NCBI GenBank assembly: GCA_014381555.1
Contig: JACNLO010000056.1
Span: 1-64,000 of the forward strand
From: Planctomycetota bacterium
GTDB lineage: Bacteria; Planctomycetota; Phycisphaerae; Phycisphaerales; SM1A02
Length of the DNA stretch: 64,000 nucleotides
Reading direction: 5' to 3'
Shown: positions 35,116-45,124 of the stretch, piece after piece
How the letters are laid out: each line of letters begins with the position of its first letter
Position numbering within the stretch: the stretch's first letter is position 1
Program-made: the position numbers and the translations under genes
The notes under the pieces: model-generated
What the model was told of the DNA's origin: nothing
Database searches by the model: none
The model's input: the letters and a program-made list of their open reading frames with translations, nothing else

Positions 35116-36154
35116 CCTCCATCATAAACAAAGGAACGTCTTGAAGGAGTCTGTCAACCATTGAGCAAGAAGTTCTTGCAGCAGTTTCAGCTTCAAAGGT
35201 TCGAACTATTCTATGTTGCAAAGCAGGAACTGCGATTGCGTGGATATCTCGATGCGAGACTGCAAACCTACCATCAATAATTGCTGCAACCTTTGCACAA
35301 GACACGATTGCTTGTGCAGCCCTTGGACTTGCACCAACGAGAATGTCATTTGAAACCCACTCCGGAGCGTAGTCTGAATCGCAGTGTGTTGCTAATACCA
35401 ACCTAGTTACATAATCTTGGATATGAGGGGCAATAACGACTTGACGAGCAAACTCCTGCACACCAATAATAAAATCGACATTAACAATTATTTCTGTATC
35501 TACATTCTTTCCAGTTGTTGTTCGTTCGACAATTTCGTTCAACTCTGTTCTCGAAGAATACCCAACATTTATTTTTAACAAAAACCGGTCAAGCTGTGCT
35601 TCAGGAAGTGGATATGTCCCTTCTTGTTCAATTGGGTTTTGAGTTGCAAGCACAAAAAATGGTACGGGCAAGTCTCGCGTAACCCCATCAATTGAGACTG
35701 ATCTTTCTTGCATTGATTCAAGAAGGGCTGCTTGGCACTTTGGTGTAGCACGATTTATTTCATCAGCAAGAAGTACATTATGAAAAACTGGGCCCTTGCG
35801 AAATGTAAACTCTCTAGAACCTGTTGCTTCGTTGTGATCAACAATTGTTGTCCCTACGATATCTGCTGGCATCAAATCTGCGGTACATTGAATGCGACCC
35901 GTAGACACATTAAGCACTTCACCTAGTGTTCGGACCAGTAATGTTTTACCCAAACCTGGAGGGCCTTCAAGCAAAACGTGGCCATTTGCAAAAATCGAAA
36001 CGAGTACCATATCCACGACTCGTTTTTGCCCGACAACTACATTCGATATTTCTGCTCGCATCCCATCGAAACCTCGTCGAATAATTTTGCATCCTGCGCG
36101 CACATCTTCCACAGATGTAATTTCTTTTGGCAAATGTGATGCACTAAAGGTCAC
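35102..36154 (-). CDS. MoxR-family AAA+ ATPase
   Basis: A 350-residue ATPase. Walker A is GPPGLGKT (64-71), Walker B is NVLLADEINRA (D131-E132), sensor motif is FVLATQNPIEQEGTYPLPEAQLDRF, all typical of MoxR. The start is GTG 36154, overlapping the TGA of the upstream vWA protein (GTGA). MoxR ATPases are chaperone-like and act with vWA proteins in maturing enzyme or envelope complexes. Here the two neighbours downstream are its probable partners. Confidence 0.93.
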   Translation of the reverse strand: MTFSASHLPKEITSVEDVRAGCKIIRRGFDGMRAEISNVVVGQKRVVDMVLVSIFANGHVLLEGPPGLGKTLLVRTLGEVLNVSTGRIQCTADLMPADIVGTTIVDHNEATGSREFTFRKGPVFHNVLLADEINRATPKCQAALLESMQERSVSIDGVTRDLPVPFFVLATQNPIEQEGTYPLPEAQLDRFLLKINVGYSSRTELNEIVERTTTGKNVDTEIIVNVDFIIGVQEFARQVVIAPHIQDYVTRLVLATHCDSDYAPEWVSNDILVGASPRAAQAIVSCAKVAAIIDGRFAVSHRDIHAIAVPALQHRIVRTFEAETAARTSCSMVDRLLQDVPLFMMEDGNV

Positions 36155-39036
36155 TTGTCATCCTCCGGGTGGTTTCGTTCTCGTTTTTTCTTCAGTAACT
36201 GGCTTAAATTGTCATCTCGACCTTCCAACTCTTGTTTTGGTTTCTTTGGAGGAGTTGGCTGGGCTGGTTTCGTAGACGCATCATCATGCTCAATTATTGG
36301 ACGCCGCCCCTCACTCTTTGGCTTATGTACTTTTCGTAGCGCTTCAACCGAACCAGTTGAAACTTTTTCGACTGGAGCAAGAAGCGTTTGCATACTCTTT
36401 TTATCAATCCACAGACGGCGAATCGCAACATCTAACACGAGCATGCACGCAGCGATTACCGCAAGCAAATCCCACATCGAATGTGGACTTACAGGTTGTT
36501 GAATTGTTGTTTCATCAAACAAATCAATACTTTCAACATCGTCCAACGAAAGAACTCTTCCCCCAGTTCGTTCCGCAAGTTGATGAAGCAAAGATGCGTT
36601 GTGTGATGTTGTGGAATACTCTTTTGGATATGGAACCGTAACTGCTGTTGGTATTCTTCCGGTCACAGAACCATCTTTGTCTTGAAAAGCAATGTTCACA
36701 AGCCAAGCACCACTTTCCTTTGCATTAAATTCAGCGTGGTATCTACCAGGACCTGTTTGTTGAAGCGTTAATGGAATCGCATCCCCTTTTGGATTTATAA
36801 CTACCGCCTTAGATTGCATAAAATTCATCATTTGATTTTCTGCGTCAACTGCTTCAAGATCAACAATCCCTCTGTCGCCTTCAACTCGTGATGTGACACT
36901 CATGTTTGGTGGAGAAGACCCTCGCATGACCCATCGAATACACCCCTCTAAAAACTCGGGAAACTCTGCCCAACTTGGCCACTGCGTCGCCCAACGGTTT
37001 CCTAAATCTGTCATTAGAGCTATTGATTTCCCAAGACCGTAATGCCACCAAGCCAGAAGTGGGTCATCGCCATCACTTACTTGAATAAACCAAGGAGTCT
37101 GAGCAAAACCCCCCTTCGTTCCAGCGACTACATATCCATTCACGAGCGGAACTGAGTATATCCCTTGCACGGGACCCGTCACACTTGGCCTTAACACAAC
37201 ATCCCAGTCACCGCCTTCTTGCAGTAGCGACCGCGAATTAAGTTGTGCTTCCTTGATAAAAATACTTGGCAACTTATTCGGATTATTGACCATATAAAAA
37301 CGCCCACCAGTGACAGTTGCTATCCCTTTCATCTTTTGGCGATCCGTAGGAGAACCGTGTCCACCAACCATAACTGTTGAAACCGTAACTTCTGCGGCGC
37401 GGTATTCACTGAGTAATTCTTGAGACGGGCCAATAGGATCACCATCGCTGATAATAATAACGTGTCGTTGAGCAGCATCAACATTAACCAAGCCATTCAG
37501 AGCCACTTGCATTGGAGAACCAAAGTCCTGCATATCTCCAAAGACCAAACGATTAATTGCATCAATTGCTGCTTTCTTATCGCCAGCTAATTGCAGTGGC
37601 AATGTCCAACCAGAATTATTAATTGTTCCGTCTCCGCCATTCCAGTTGTATTCAATAATTCCAACATAGTCAAGTTCGCTTAGTGAATCGACAGCCGCCT
37701 TAGCCATTCGCTGTCCCCAGTAATTACCTTCGGGCATTTCACACGAATGCATAATCAAAGCAAGAGCACCCCTTGGTAATTCCCTTGTTTGTGGTGGTTC
37801 GCACTGTATTGGCATTGCTTGTTCCAACTGCGACCCAATCCATCCCCCTGCTCCAAATGCATTTGGACCACCCGTGAGAAGCAACCCTCCTCCTAAATCA
37901 TGCACAAATGAATACAACTGTTTCTCTTGCAAATCATCAATCATCCAACGTGCAATATCTACAAGAATAACTGCGTCAAATTCTGAAAAACCAATACTAT
38001 CACGGGGAATCTGTTTTGGTGAACTTACTTCAACTGTCAAACCCGCGCTTGTAAGGATGTCGCGCAAGTGTTGTGAGTTTAACTCGTTCTGCGTTACGAG
38101 CAAAATTATCCCGCCATTTGAAACAAACGTTACTGCAATACCTGTATTGTTTGATGTTACCGAATCTGTTCCTGCATCTGGGACCCACATCGCTTCAAAC
38201 TTCTGAGACCCAACTGTCTGAATCGGGATGTCAAACATTACTGCATTTACGCCCGAATGCAATGACATTGGAATCCCATTTCCGTCATGTTTCGGAGAGA
38301 CATCAAGTTCAACGCCATTCTGTAATACGTGCAGGACACCAGACGATTGTGCAATACTTCTTAGAATAATTCGAACAGGGACTGATTGACCAAACCGTGC
38401 TTGAGATGGAGCAACAACTTTTTCAATCATTACCTCATGAGTATGATCGTACAAGAGTGGCAAAACATCGATTGGGATGCCACTCGCATTTGCTTGGTTT
38501 GCAACAGAGAGTACTTGCCCGTCGGTTTCATTTCCATCTGACACAACTAGAATTCGAGAAGCAGTATCACGAGGAAGAAGTGCAATCGCCATCTGCACTC
38601 CTTTAGAAATATTTGTTGCTGTTCCATCTGGTTCATTCGCAGCAGGTTCAAAAACAGTGAGTTTATTGGGCATCGAACCAATCGAAACTTCTCGACCAAC
38701 ACTGATTACGGCTAGTCGATTATGCTCTCCTCTCCGGTCGGGTGATGTCCATTCTTTTAAAGTCTCCACAGCTTGATTCTGAATCTGTTTTGGAATTGAC
38801 TGGCTTCGATCAAGTACTGCTATAACCGAAACACCCTCTCCTGTTTGTTCCCAGACAGGTCGAGCAATTGCAACTGATAGTAAAATGATGATTAAACAAC
38901 GAGTAATCGTCGATGCAACTGCTCTTCCCCTTGCACCTCGACGCGATACACCATGCCACGCAAGTGTGATGACAGGGACAAGAAGCACGAGCAAAATAAG
39001 CCAACCAGGGCGGTCAAATTGGATTGGGAACATCAT
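36151..39036 (-). CDS. Large membrane protein with vWA and class I glutamine-amidotransferase-like domains
   Basis: A 961-residue protein. Two N-terminal helices are followed by a vWA domain with DRSQS (VIAVLDRSQSIP). A GATase1/DJ-1-like Rossmann region comes next (ILLVTQNELNSQHLRDILTSAG ... GGGLLLTGGPNAFGAGGW), then a second vWA-like region with a degenerate metal site (ALIMHSCEMPEG; later VIIISDGDPIG). A beta-rich part, a helix near 880-900 and a long basic/acidic tail follow. This layout recurs in planctomycete vWA proteins near MoxR. Catalytic Cys of real amidotransferases is not evident, so a binding role is likelier. Overlaps both neighbours by 4 bp. Confidence 0.82.
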   Translation of the reverse strand: MMFPIQFDRPGWLILLVLLVPVITLAWHGVSRRGARGRAVASTITRCLIIILLSVAIARPVWEQTGEGVSVIAVLDRSQSIPKQIQNQAVETLKEWTSPDRRGEHNRLAVISVGREVSIGSMPNKLTVFEPAANEPDGTATNISKGVQMAIALLPRDTASRILVVSDGNETDGQVLSVANQANASGIPIDVLPLLYDHTHEVMIEKVVAPSQARFGQSVPVRIILRSIAQSSGVLHVLQNGVELDVSPKHDGNGIPMSLHSGVNAVMFDIPIQTVGSQKFEAMWVPDAGTDSVTSNNTGIAVTFVSNGGIILLVTQNELNSQHLRDILTSAGLTVEVSSPKQIPRDSIGFSEFDAVILVDIARWMIDDLQEKQLYSFVHDLGGGLLLTGGPNAFGAGGWIGSQLEQAMPIQCEPPQTRELPRGALALIMHSCEMPEGNYWGQRMAKAAVDSLSELDYVGIIEYNWNGGDGTINNSGWTLPLQLAGDKKAAIDAINRLVFGDMQDFGSPMQVALNGLVNVDAAQRHVIIISDGDPIGPSQELLSEYRAAEVTVSTVMVGGHGSPTDRQKMKGIATVTGGRFYMVNNPNKLPSIFIKEAQLNSRSLLQEGGDWDVVLRPSVTGPVQGIYSVPLVNGYVVAGTKGGFAQTPWFIQVSDGDDPLLAWWHYGLGKSIALMTDLGNRWATQWPSWAEFPEFLEGCIRWVMRGSSPPNMSVTSRVEGDRGIVDLEAVDAENQMMNFMQSKAVVINPKGDAIPLTLQQTGPGRYHAEFNAKESGAWLVNIAFQDKDGSVTGRIPTAVTVPYPKEYSTTSHNASLLHQLAERTGGRVLSLDDVESIDLFDETTIQQPVSPHSMWDLLAVIAACMLVLDVAIRRLWIDKKSMQTLLAPVEKVSTGSVEALRKVHKPKSEGRRPIIEHDDASTKPAQPTPPKKPKQELEGRDDNLSQLLKKKRERNHPEDDK

Positions 39037-41444
39037 TGTGTAGACATCATATCGGGCAATAGTTGAAGACGGTTATTCCCTGTATCTGCAATAACAATTC
39101 CTTCTGCAGTTGTAGCGATTCCCCACGGAGTTCGCAACAAACCAACGGTATCTCCCGCGCTTCCCCAAGTTTCAATCGACTCTCCTGCTAAGGAAAATCG
39201 TTGTAATCGATTATTTCCAAACTCACAGACAATAAATGTGTCTGGCGAATCCATCACTATGCCATAGGGATACAACATTTCCGTTTTAAGGCGTCCAACT
39301 TTGGAAATTGTAGTTACCACTTCGCCATCTGGTTTTAGAACCACCACGCGATGATTCCCAGAATCCGTAATGTACAAATACCCTGAGTTTGGGTCGATTG
39401 CGATTGATTGTGGGCGTCGAAATGAAGCGATGCCTTCGCCATGTTCACCAATTGAACGAACAAATATTCCATCTTGAGTAAAAACACTTATCCTGTCATT
39501 CCCCCCATATTCAGAAACAAAAACTTCACCATTGATTCCAAATGCTATATCTGTTGGGTATAAAAACTGACCTTCCTCAATTCCATATTCTCCGAACTCA
39601 AGTATTTCTTCACCTTGAGAATCCAGAACAAGAATTCGATGCTGGTGAGTATCTGCAATCCAAATATTCCTCTCCTTATCAATTGAAACTCCTGTCGGAA
39701 ACCCCGTTCCGGAAAGTTCCAAATCCCAAGAGGATAAAAATGTGCCATCATGTGAAAAGCGTTGAAGTCGACCAGTTTTATCAATGACAACAATAACTTG
39801 ATCATCAGAATCAATCGCCCGAGGCGTTATAAAGTGACCTTCTGATTTTCCAACACTGCCCGCTAGTACAGCATCTCGCATTGGTTTTTGTTCGTTCGAT
39901 TTACAAGAAATTACTAGTGCAAGTAAAACCATTGATAGGACAAATTTTCTATTCAAAACAAAAAGAAACAACCCTCCAACAGTAGCAATCGCAATCATTA
40001 CGAACAATGCACTCGTTACTAATTGTGGGCGTTGATAATGCATCGCATTTAATAGAGCCACTGAAATCGGCTGGTGTGTTGAAGGAGGCGCAAGTTGAGT
40101 GGTCAATGCAACCTCGCCAAATGACATTGCAATTGATATCGCAAGTGCAACACTCATGGCTTGTAACAGCCGTGGACATGTTGCACTGAGCAAAGAAAGA
40201 ATCGACCGTGGAGAATCAAGTTGGCAAAGCGTTTTTGTGTCTGGACAATGTGCAACCCATCGACCAGCAAGTGACCCAACAAATCCAATTCGAGAAACTT
40301 GGGCAAGGATAAGAATTACAGGCGTCCTATCGACAAAATCTAGGTTTACCAAGTGCCAAGCGTGCCCCACAACCGACGCAATCAAACTTGCAGGTAAACA
40401 AGCAACAAGAATCCAGACAACGTCAATTCCATTTGCAAGAACTTTCATCCTTGCACAGGAAGACAAATGAATTGCCATCGATGAAACAACAATCAAACAA
40501 ATAGTAATGGCGACAAAAAATGCAATCGTTGCACTCACAAAAAGATCGCCACCATACTGAGACCATAATTGAAATCCATCACTTCTAAGGGAGGTCAAGG
40601 CACTAATCAGAAGTGGTCCCCCAGTAAGTAAAACCCATACGAAGAGAATTGGAGTGATAGTTTTGTACTGACGCAAAGTTTGATGCTGATGATGGGTCCT
40701 GCAATTGAATATCGCAAATAAAGCAAGTACAGCAAAAAACAATCCAGCAATGCTAAGCCAAGGTGCGCTCATTATTGTTCCACCAGCAGATATAACGGCT
40801 CGTAATTCATTCCCCAGAGTTGCAATTTGTGCGAGATCAAAACATGTAGTATTTGTGGCGGTAAGTGCTCCAACGAGAATCACGCTTGATAAAAGCAATT
40901 TTTTCTCGACACAAAATCGATTCACCATACGCTTCAGAATTGTAGGATTATCAATCGAATGTAAGACCATAAGTCCATTTGAATTTCGATTTGACATTGC
41001 GGCAAGTAGTGCAGGAATTGGCCAAGACCACCCAACGAGTGCCATCAAAACACACGTTTTCATAGAAAATGCAAGTAAATCGTGGCGTACAATAGTCTGG
41101 TGAAGCCATGAACCCGACGGCCATAATTGCCACCATGCGTAATAGACTGCGTAAGCTGGAACTGCAAGGGACATAAGTAGCGTTAGAACAAAAGCAGAAA
41201 ATGCTGGGCGACGAAGGGTCGCGACACGAAGCCCAACTGGCCAGCCGATTGCAGTAGCTAAGAAGCCCACACTCAATGACCATAGAAAGGTTCTGAATAT
41301 GACTGAGACATTTTCGTGTGGAACTTCAACATGTTTACCTATAGAGGTTGCACTACACAAAAATAAAACTAATGGAAGAGCAATAACCAGTATTGCGATG
41401 AGAAGAACAAGGAGTTGTAGCCATAAGGTTCTGTTCAATCTCAC
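39033..41444 (-). CDS. ABC transporter permease (iron/thiamine type) fused to NHL-repeat domain
   Basis: An 803-residue protein starting with GTG 41444 (GTGA overlap with the solute-binding gene). Residues 1-500 contain about twelve hydrophobic segments in two halves, like the fused double permeases of Fe(III) or thiamine importers. At ~502-514 a further hydrophobic stretch ends in VISCKSNEQ, which looks like a lipoprotein signal (Cys 514). Then come about five NHL beta-propeller repeats (520-800; e.g. NIWIADTHQHRILVLD, YLYITDSGNHRVVVL). The frame is continuous, so a permease and an NHL lipoprotein seem to have fused. An internal ATG at 39932 has no ribosome site. No ATP-binding subunit is nearby. 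Confidence 0.82.
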   Translation of the reverse strand: MRLNRTLWLQLLVLLIAILVIALPLVLFLCSATSIGKHVEVPHENVSVIFRTFLWSLSVGFLATAIGWPVGLRVATLRRPAFSAFVLTLLMSLAVPAYAVYYAWWQLWPSGSWLHQTIVRHDLLAFSMKTCVLMALVGWSWPIPALLAAMSNRNSNGLMVLHSIDNPTILKRMVNRFCVEKKLLLSSVILVGALTATNTTCFDLAQIATLGNELRAVISAGGTIMSAPWLSIAGLFFAVLALFAIFNCRTHHQHQTLRQYKTITPILFVWVLLTGGPLLISALTSLRSDGFQLWSQYGGDLFVSATIAFFVAITICLIVVSSMAIHLSSCARMKVLANGIDVVWILVACLPASLIASVVGHAWHLVNLDFVDRTPVILILAQVSRIGFVGSLAGRWVAHCPDTKTLCQLDSPRSILSLLSATCPRLLQAMSVALAISIAMSFGEVALTTQLAPPSTHQPISVALLNAMHYQRPQLVTSALFVMIAIATVGGLFLFVLNRKFVLSMVLLALVISCKSNEQKPMRDAVLAGSVGKSEGHFITPRAIDSDDQVIVVIDKTGRLQRFSHDGTFLSSWDLELSGTGFPTGVSIDKERNIWIADTHQHRILVLDSQGEEILEFGEYGIEEGQFLYPTDIAFGINGEVFVSEYGGNDRISVFTQDGIFVRSIGEHGEGIASFRRPQSIAIDPNSGYLYITDSGNHRVVVLKPDGEVVTTISKVGRLKTEMLYPYGIVMDSPDTFIVCEFGNNRLQRFSLAGESIETWGSAGDTVGLLRTPWGIATTAEGIVIADTGNNRLQLLPDMMSTQ

Positions 41445-42442
41445 TGCATCAACTCATTCATCACCACGGTTAAGTGGCTATCAGACTCTAATTCTGCTTC
41501 ATAAAAATCAACTACAAGCGGATCATCAACAACAAGATTCGGAAATTGTTTCGCCACTTCTGGCTGGAGTGGAATATTATGCGAGGCAGATAACGCAAGC
41601 ACGGTTGCAACTTCATCGCTTAATAAAAAATCTACAAATTGTTCAGCCAGCTTGGGATGTGCACACCCTTGCACAACTCCAACTGTATTAGGAATGAGAA
41701 GTGTTCCACCGCCAAGTCCATCGTGATGCCTTGGCATAAACATTGCTATCGGATTTCCGCGGTCTTTAGCACTGTGAACATCATCTGTATCCGTCATTGC
41801 ATACAGAGCAGTGCCATCTATAACGGCTTGCACTGTTGCCGCGTTGCCACCAAGCAAAGGTCTTCCTTTCATTGATTGAAACAATGCTCTACTTTTTTCT
41901 GGATATTTTGCCATAACCGAAATGTGCGTACGAGTTGTGCCAAACCTAGGATCTGCCATTGCAGCTTCTCCATATTCCCACCACATTCTTGGCAAATCCT
42001 CTTCCTGCACTACATTAGGATTAAATGCAATGACACGTGCTCGTGGCGAAAACGCAAACCACTTCATATCACTATCTCGATACTGCGTGGGCCATTCCAG
42101 AGTCGTTGGAGTCGCACAAGGCGACAGCACATGCTCACGTGCTAGTTGAATTGTTCCAAGAATCTCAGAAGACCAAAAGACATCGGCGATTGGGCGCTCC
42201 AACTCTCGAATCAACCGCTGAACAAGTGCTGTTGTTTTTGATGCTTCCGTATCACCAACCCAAGCAACATCTATCCCTGTTTTCTCTGTAAATAAAGCAA
42301 AGACTTCTCGAGCGATATGTTCATCTGCAGAAACATATACCGTAACAGTGATGTTGTCTGTGTTTGAAGAACATCCAATTAGAAGACTAGATAAAAGAAT
42401 CGGAACGAAAAAATTACTGGATACTTTCGGTGTCATCTTCAT
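41441..42442 (-). CDS. Fe(III)-type ABC solute-binding lipoprotein
   Basis: About 333 residues from ATG 42442 (alternatives: ATG 42436 or a long upstream extension that would bury the signal). A lipoprotein signal (PILLSSLLIGC) precedes a family 1 solute-binding fold: VTVYVSADEHIAREVFALF, GIDVAWVGDTE, ADVFWSSEILGT. This resembles FbpA/FutA iron-binding proteins. A substrate other than iron is possible. It is followed by the permease-NHL gene (GTGA overlap) and overlaps the preceding gene by ~29 bp. Confidence 0.83.
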   Translation of the reverse strand: MKMTPKVSSNFFVPILLSSLLIGCSSNTDNITVTVYVSADEHIAREVFALFTEKTGIDVAWVGDTEASKTTALVQRLIRELERPIADVFWSSEILGTIQLAREHVLSPCATPTTLEWPTQYRDSDMKWFAFSPRARVIAFNPNVVQEEDLPRMWWEYGEAAMADPRFGTTRTHISVMAKYPEKSRALFQSMKGRPLLGGNAATVQAVIDGTALYAMTDTDDVHSAKDRGNPIAMFMPRHHDGLGGGTLLIPNTVGVVQGCAHPKLAEQFVDFLLSDEVATVLALSASHNIPLQPEVAKQFPNLVVDDPLVVDFYEAELESDSHLTVVMNELMQ

Positions 42443-44057
42443 TCGATGGATCCGTAAGTTCTTCGAGTTGACCGAAATAGTGTCGTAATAGCTCGTGATA
42501 TCTACGAGGCACTTCTTCGTCAATAATTGCTTGCTCTGCGTCCCTTTGTTGAGCAAGTACCGTTTCACGAACTGCTGCTGTTGATTCACCCATTGTCAAC
42601 AAGCCGCCCTCAAATAACTGACGAGCAATAATTGTTCCTTCAAGGGTTTGCACTGGTGACCGTTGAGCAACTGAACTCGTTCCAGTCTCTGTTGTAGGAT
42701 TACTCCCGCCATTACCTTGCCCCTCGCCGCCGGTGCCACCCTGGTTTTTGCCTTTGCCGCCACTGCACATTCCCTGAGCTGCATTTTGGCACATACTTTT
42801 GGCAAGTTGAGCTTGTGTTTTAAACATTTGCATCGCTTTTAACTTTTCTAATTCACTGGCCATTCCTTCACCCGACTTGCCACCGGCGCATTGTTTGCAT
42901 GCTTCTCCCATTTTGTTGCACATTTTCGATGCGTTTTGTTGGGCTTTTAACAACTCCATTAGTTGCTTCTTTTGCTCTTGAGTCAACTCTTTTGCATTTT
43001 GAATTGCTTTCATCGCTGCGTCTGGGTTGCTCGCAAAGTTCCCATTTAAACCGGCTGCTGACATTGCAGAAGCTAGCGCTTCATTTGATTGTGAAAGTTT
43101 TTGCAGTTGTTTTGCAAGGTCTTCCATCGCTTTAGCAAGTTGCTCTCTTTCTTCCTCAGACAGTTCTGATGATTCCAATTGCTTTTCTAACTTCTCAAAC
43201 TCTTTTTTGGCTTGGTCAAAATTACCATTCTTCATATCTGCAACCATAGGTTGCATGTTCGAGTTCTTCGGCATTTTTAATGCCTTCATTCTCCGCAACA
43301 TTTCTTCGAAAGACAAAGCATTTTCGTCTTGCATTAATTCATCGAGACGTTTTTGAACATCTGTTATTTTTTTCAATGCATCACGACGTAATGTTTCTGA
43401 GTCAAGCGATTCATTAACATTCGTTGCAGCAAGTTCAGCAAGTTCATCTTCTAAAGATTTACTAAGCAACTCTTCATTTTCCAATTGTTCAAGTACCGCA
43501 TCGATTGTATATTCAATGTCATCTTCTGAGGCAACGAGTTCAGAAGTTGACAAAACACCATTCTCATTCCACAACCCCCATTGTGGAGTCCACAACACAA
43601 CAAAAGCAATAAGCCCTGCAACTCCAACACTGCTAGAATTTTTTGGAAGCATAATTGGAAAATATGTTCTAACATTCGAACTGATACTTTTTGATTGTGC
43701 AACCTCAATTGCATCTTCTACAACTGCTTCGCAAAACGGTTCAGAAGTATCTTCGCAAGCAATCGCAGATGAAATGCGATCATGAAGTTGCATCCTTGAA
43801 TCAATTTCGGTAGCAGCTTCAATATCAGTAATAGGTGATTTAATCCAAGACGTAAGTAAAACCAAAACAAAAATCATCCCAGAAATTATCCAGATCAATG
43901 ACCATGGAATGAAGGGCGTAATACCTGCTCGATCAATAATCGCAAGAACTAGAATGAGGAAAGAGAATGCAAGTAAAAAGTGAGAACTCTTGCAAAGAAC
44001 AATATTGAGTTGTAACCTCAATCGAGCGCTATTCACAATGTTATGAAGGTGCTTCAT
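42414..44057 (-). CDS. Membrane protein with long coiled coil, MoxR/vWA cluster
   Basis: A 547-residue protein I cannot assign to a named family with confidence; it resembles DUF4175-type proteins found beside BatA/MoxR genes. It has two N-terminal helices (about 27-42, 54-70), a third near 146-158, then ~250 residues of Glu/Lys/Gln-rich coiled coil (EFEKLEKQLESSELSEEEREQL). A Cys-containing segment follows (MCNKMGEACKQCAGG; MCQNAAQGMCSGG) and then a Gly/Asn-rich stretch. Start ATG 44057 lacks a ribosome site; the gap to nrnA is 44 bp. Confidence 0.7.
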   Translation of the reverse strand: MKHLHNIVNSARLRLQLNIVLCKSSHFLLAFSFLILVLAIIDRAGITPFIPWSLIWIISGMIFVLVLLTSWIKSPITDIEAATEIDSRMQLHDRISSAIACEDTSEPFCEAVVEDAIEVAQSKSISSNVRTYFPIMLPKNSSSVGVAGLIAFVVLWTPQWGLWNENGVLSTSELVASEDDIEYTIDAVLEQLENEELLSKSLEDELAELAATNVNESLDSETLRRDALKKITDVQKRLDELMQDENALSFEEMLRRMKALKMPKNSNMQPMVADMKNGNFDQAKKEFEKLEKQLESSELSEEEREQLAKAMEDLAKQLQKLSQSNEALASAMSAAGLNGNFASNPDAAMKAIQNAKELTQEQKKQLMELLKAQQNASKMCNKMGEACKQCAGGKSGEGMASELEKLKAMQMFKTQAQLAKSMCQNAAQGMCSGGKGKNQGGTGGEGQGNGGSNPTTETGTSSVAQRSPVQTLEGTIIARQLFEGGLLTMGESTAAVRETVLAQQRDAEQAIIDEEVPRRYHELLRHYFGQLEELTDPSNEDDTESIQ

Positions 44058-44101
44058 TGGAGTACTTTAATTGTACGCGAGCAACTCGTCTTGAAGAGCC
44101 A

Positions 44102-45124
44102 TTAAGACTGAAGTAATTCCTTTAGTCTCGCTTTTACGTCTTCTAAAGGCGAAAAAACGCGAGCGCCAGCAGCATGGACATGCCCACCACCACCAAAATA
44201 GCCAGCAAGTACATTCACATCAATCAAAGATGATTTATCTTCGTGCAAGCTCGGTTTTGAACGAAAACTCATTTTCGTGACGGTTGGATCTGAGTCCGTC
44301 AATAAAATTGATGCCTGCATATTCTCCAGTACTAATGGGGTATTCACAAGCCCAACAATGTCCGTACTTGAACCGTTTGTTTCTTGAAAGTCAGTACTTC
44401 TCAACATCATGATTGCACTAGATCCTACGTATTCGATACTTACAAGCATTCGCTGGAGCAATTCCATTCTTGCTGGTCTGGCAGTCTCTTCTAAATTTCT
44501 GTAGAGTTGATAGCGGTCAATGTTATGCTCCAACAAACGGGAAGCATCTGAAAAACATCGAGCATCTGCATTTGAAAATCTAAACCATCCTGTATCAGTC
44601 CCTAGACCAATAAATAACGCCTCTGCAACAGAGTGACGACCTGTTCCAAGACCAATATTCATCTCTTCAAATAGAGCCATAACGACTTGCGTACACGCCG
44701 CTGCAGAAATATCAACAATTCGATCCGTTGCAACATCATCTCCGTTTGCATGATGGTCCAAACCAATAATGCGACTCTTCCGTTCCCGAAGCCATTGCTC
44801 AAGTGCTTCAAGTTGAGACCATGCGCCTGTGTCGACAACAATAATTAGGTCGGGTTCTTGGGCTGGGAGCCCACGTTCTTCAAGGAGACGAATATCGGAA
44901 TCACCTGCAGCTAGTTGTAATCCATGTTCAATCGGTCCGATGAATAAGTTCTCCACTTCCTTACCTATACTTTGAAGGCCACGACATAGTCCAATGACCG
45001 AGCCAATTGCATCACCGTCTGGCTTGCGATGTGTAGTTACAACAATATGGTTTGCATCCTGAATTCGCTGAGCGAGTCCAGCATAACTTGTTGTTGATTC
45101 GTATACGTCTGTTTGTGAAGTCAT
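44102..45124 (-). CDS. nrnA: DHH-family nanoRNase/pAp phosphatase
   Basis: A 340-residue DHH/DHHA1 phosphoesterase. Metal-binding motifs are THRKPDGDAIGS (N-terminal), VVDTG, and GLDHHANGD; the DHHA1 end has GYFGGGGHVHAAGARV. NrnA-type enzymes degrade 2-5-mer RNAs and dephosphorylate pAp. Its ATG overlaps the ribF stop (ATGA). The ribF-nrnA pairing is frequent in bacteria because both follow rbfA/truB in many genomes, although those are absent here. Confidence 0.9.
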   Translation of the reverse strand: MTSQTDVYESTTSYAGLAQRIQDANHIVVTTHRKPDGDAIGSVIGLCRGLQSIGKEVENLFIGPIEHGLQLAAGDSDIRLLEERGLPAQEPDLIIVVDTGAWSQLEALEQWLRERKSRIIGLDHHANGDDVATDRIVDISAAACTQVVMALFEEMNIGLGTGRHSVAEALFIGLGTDTGWFRFSNADARCFSDASRLLEHNIDRYQLYRNLEETARPARMELLQRMLVSIEYVGSSAIMMLRSTDFQETNGSSTDIVGLVNTPLVLENMQASILLTDSDPTVTKMSFRSKPSLHEDKSSLIDVNVLAGYFGGGGHVHAAGARVFSPLEDVKARLKELLQS

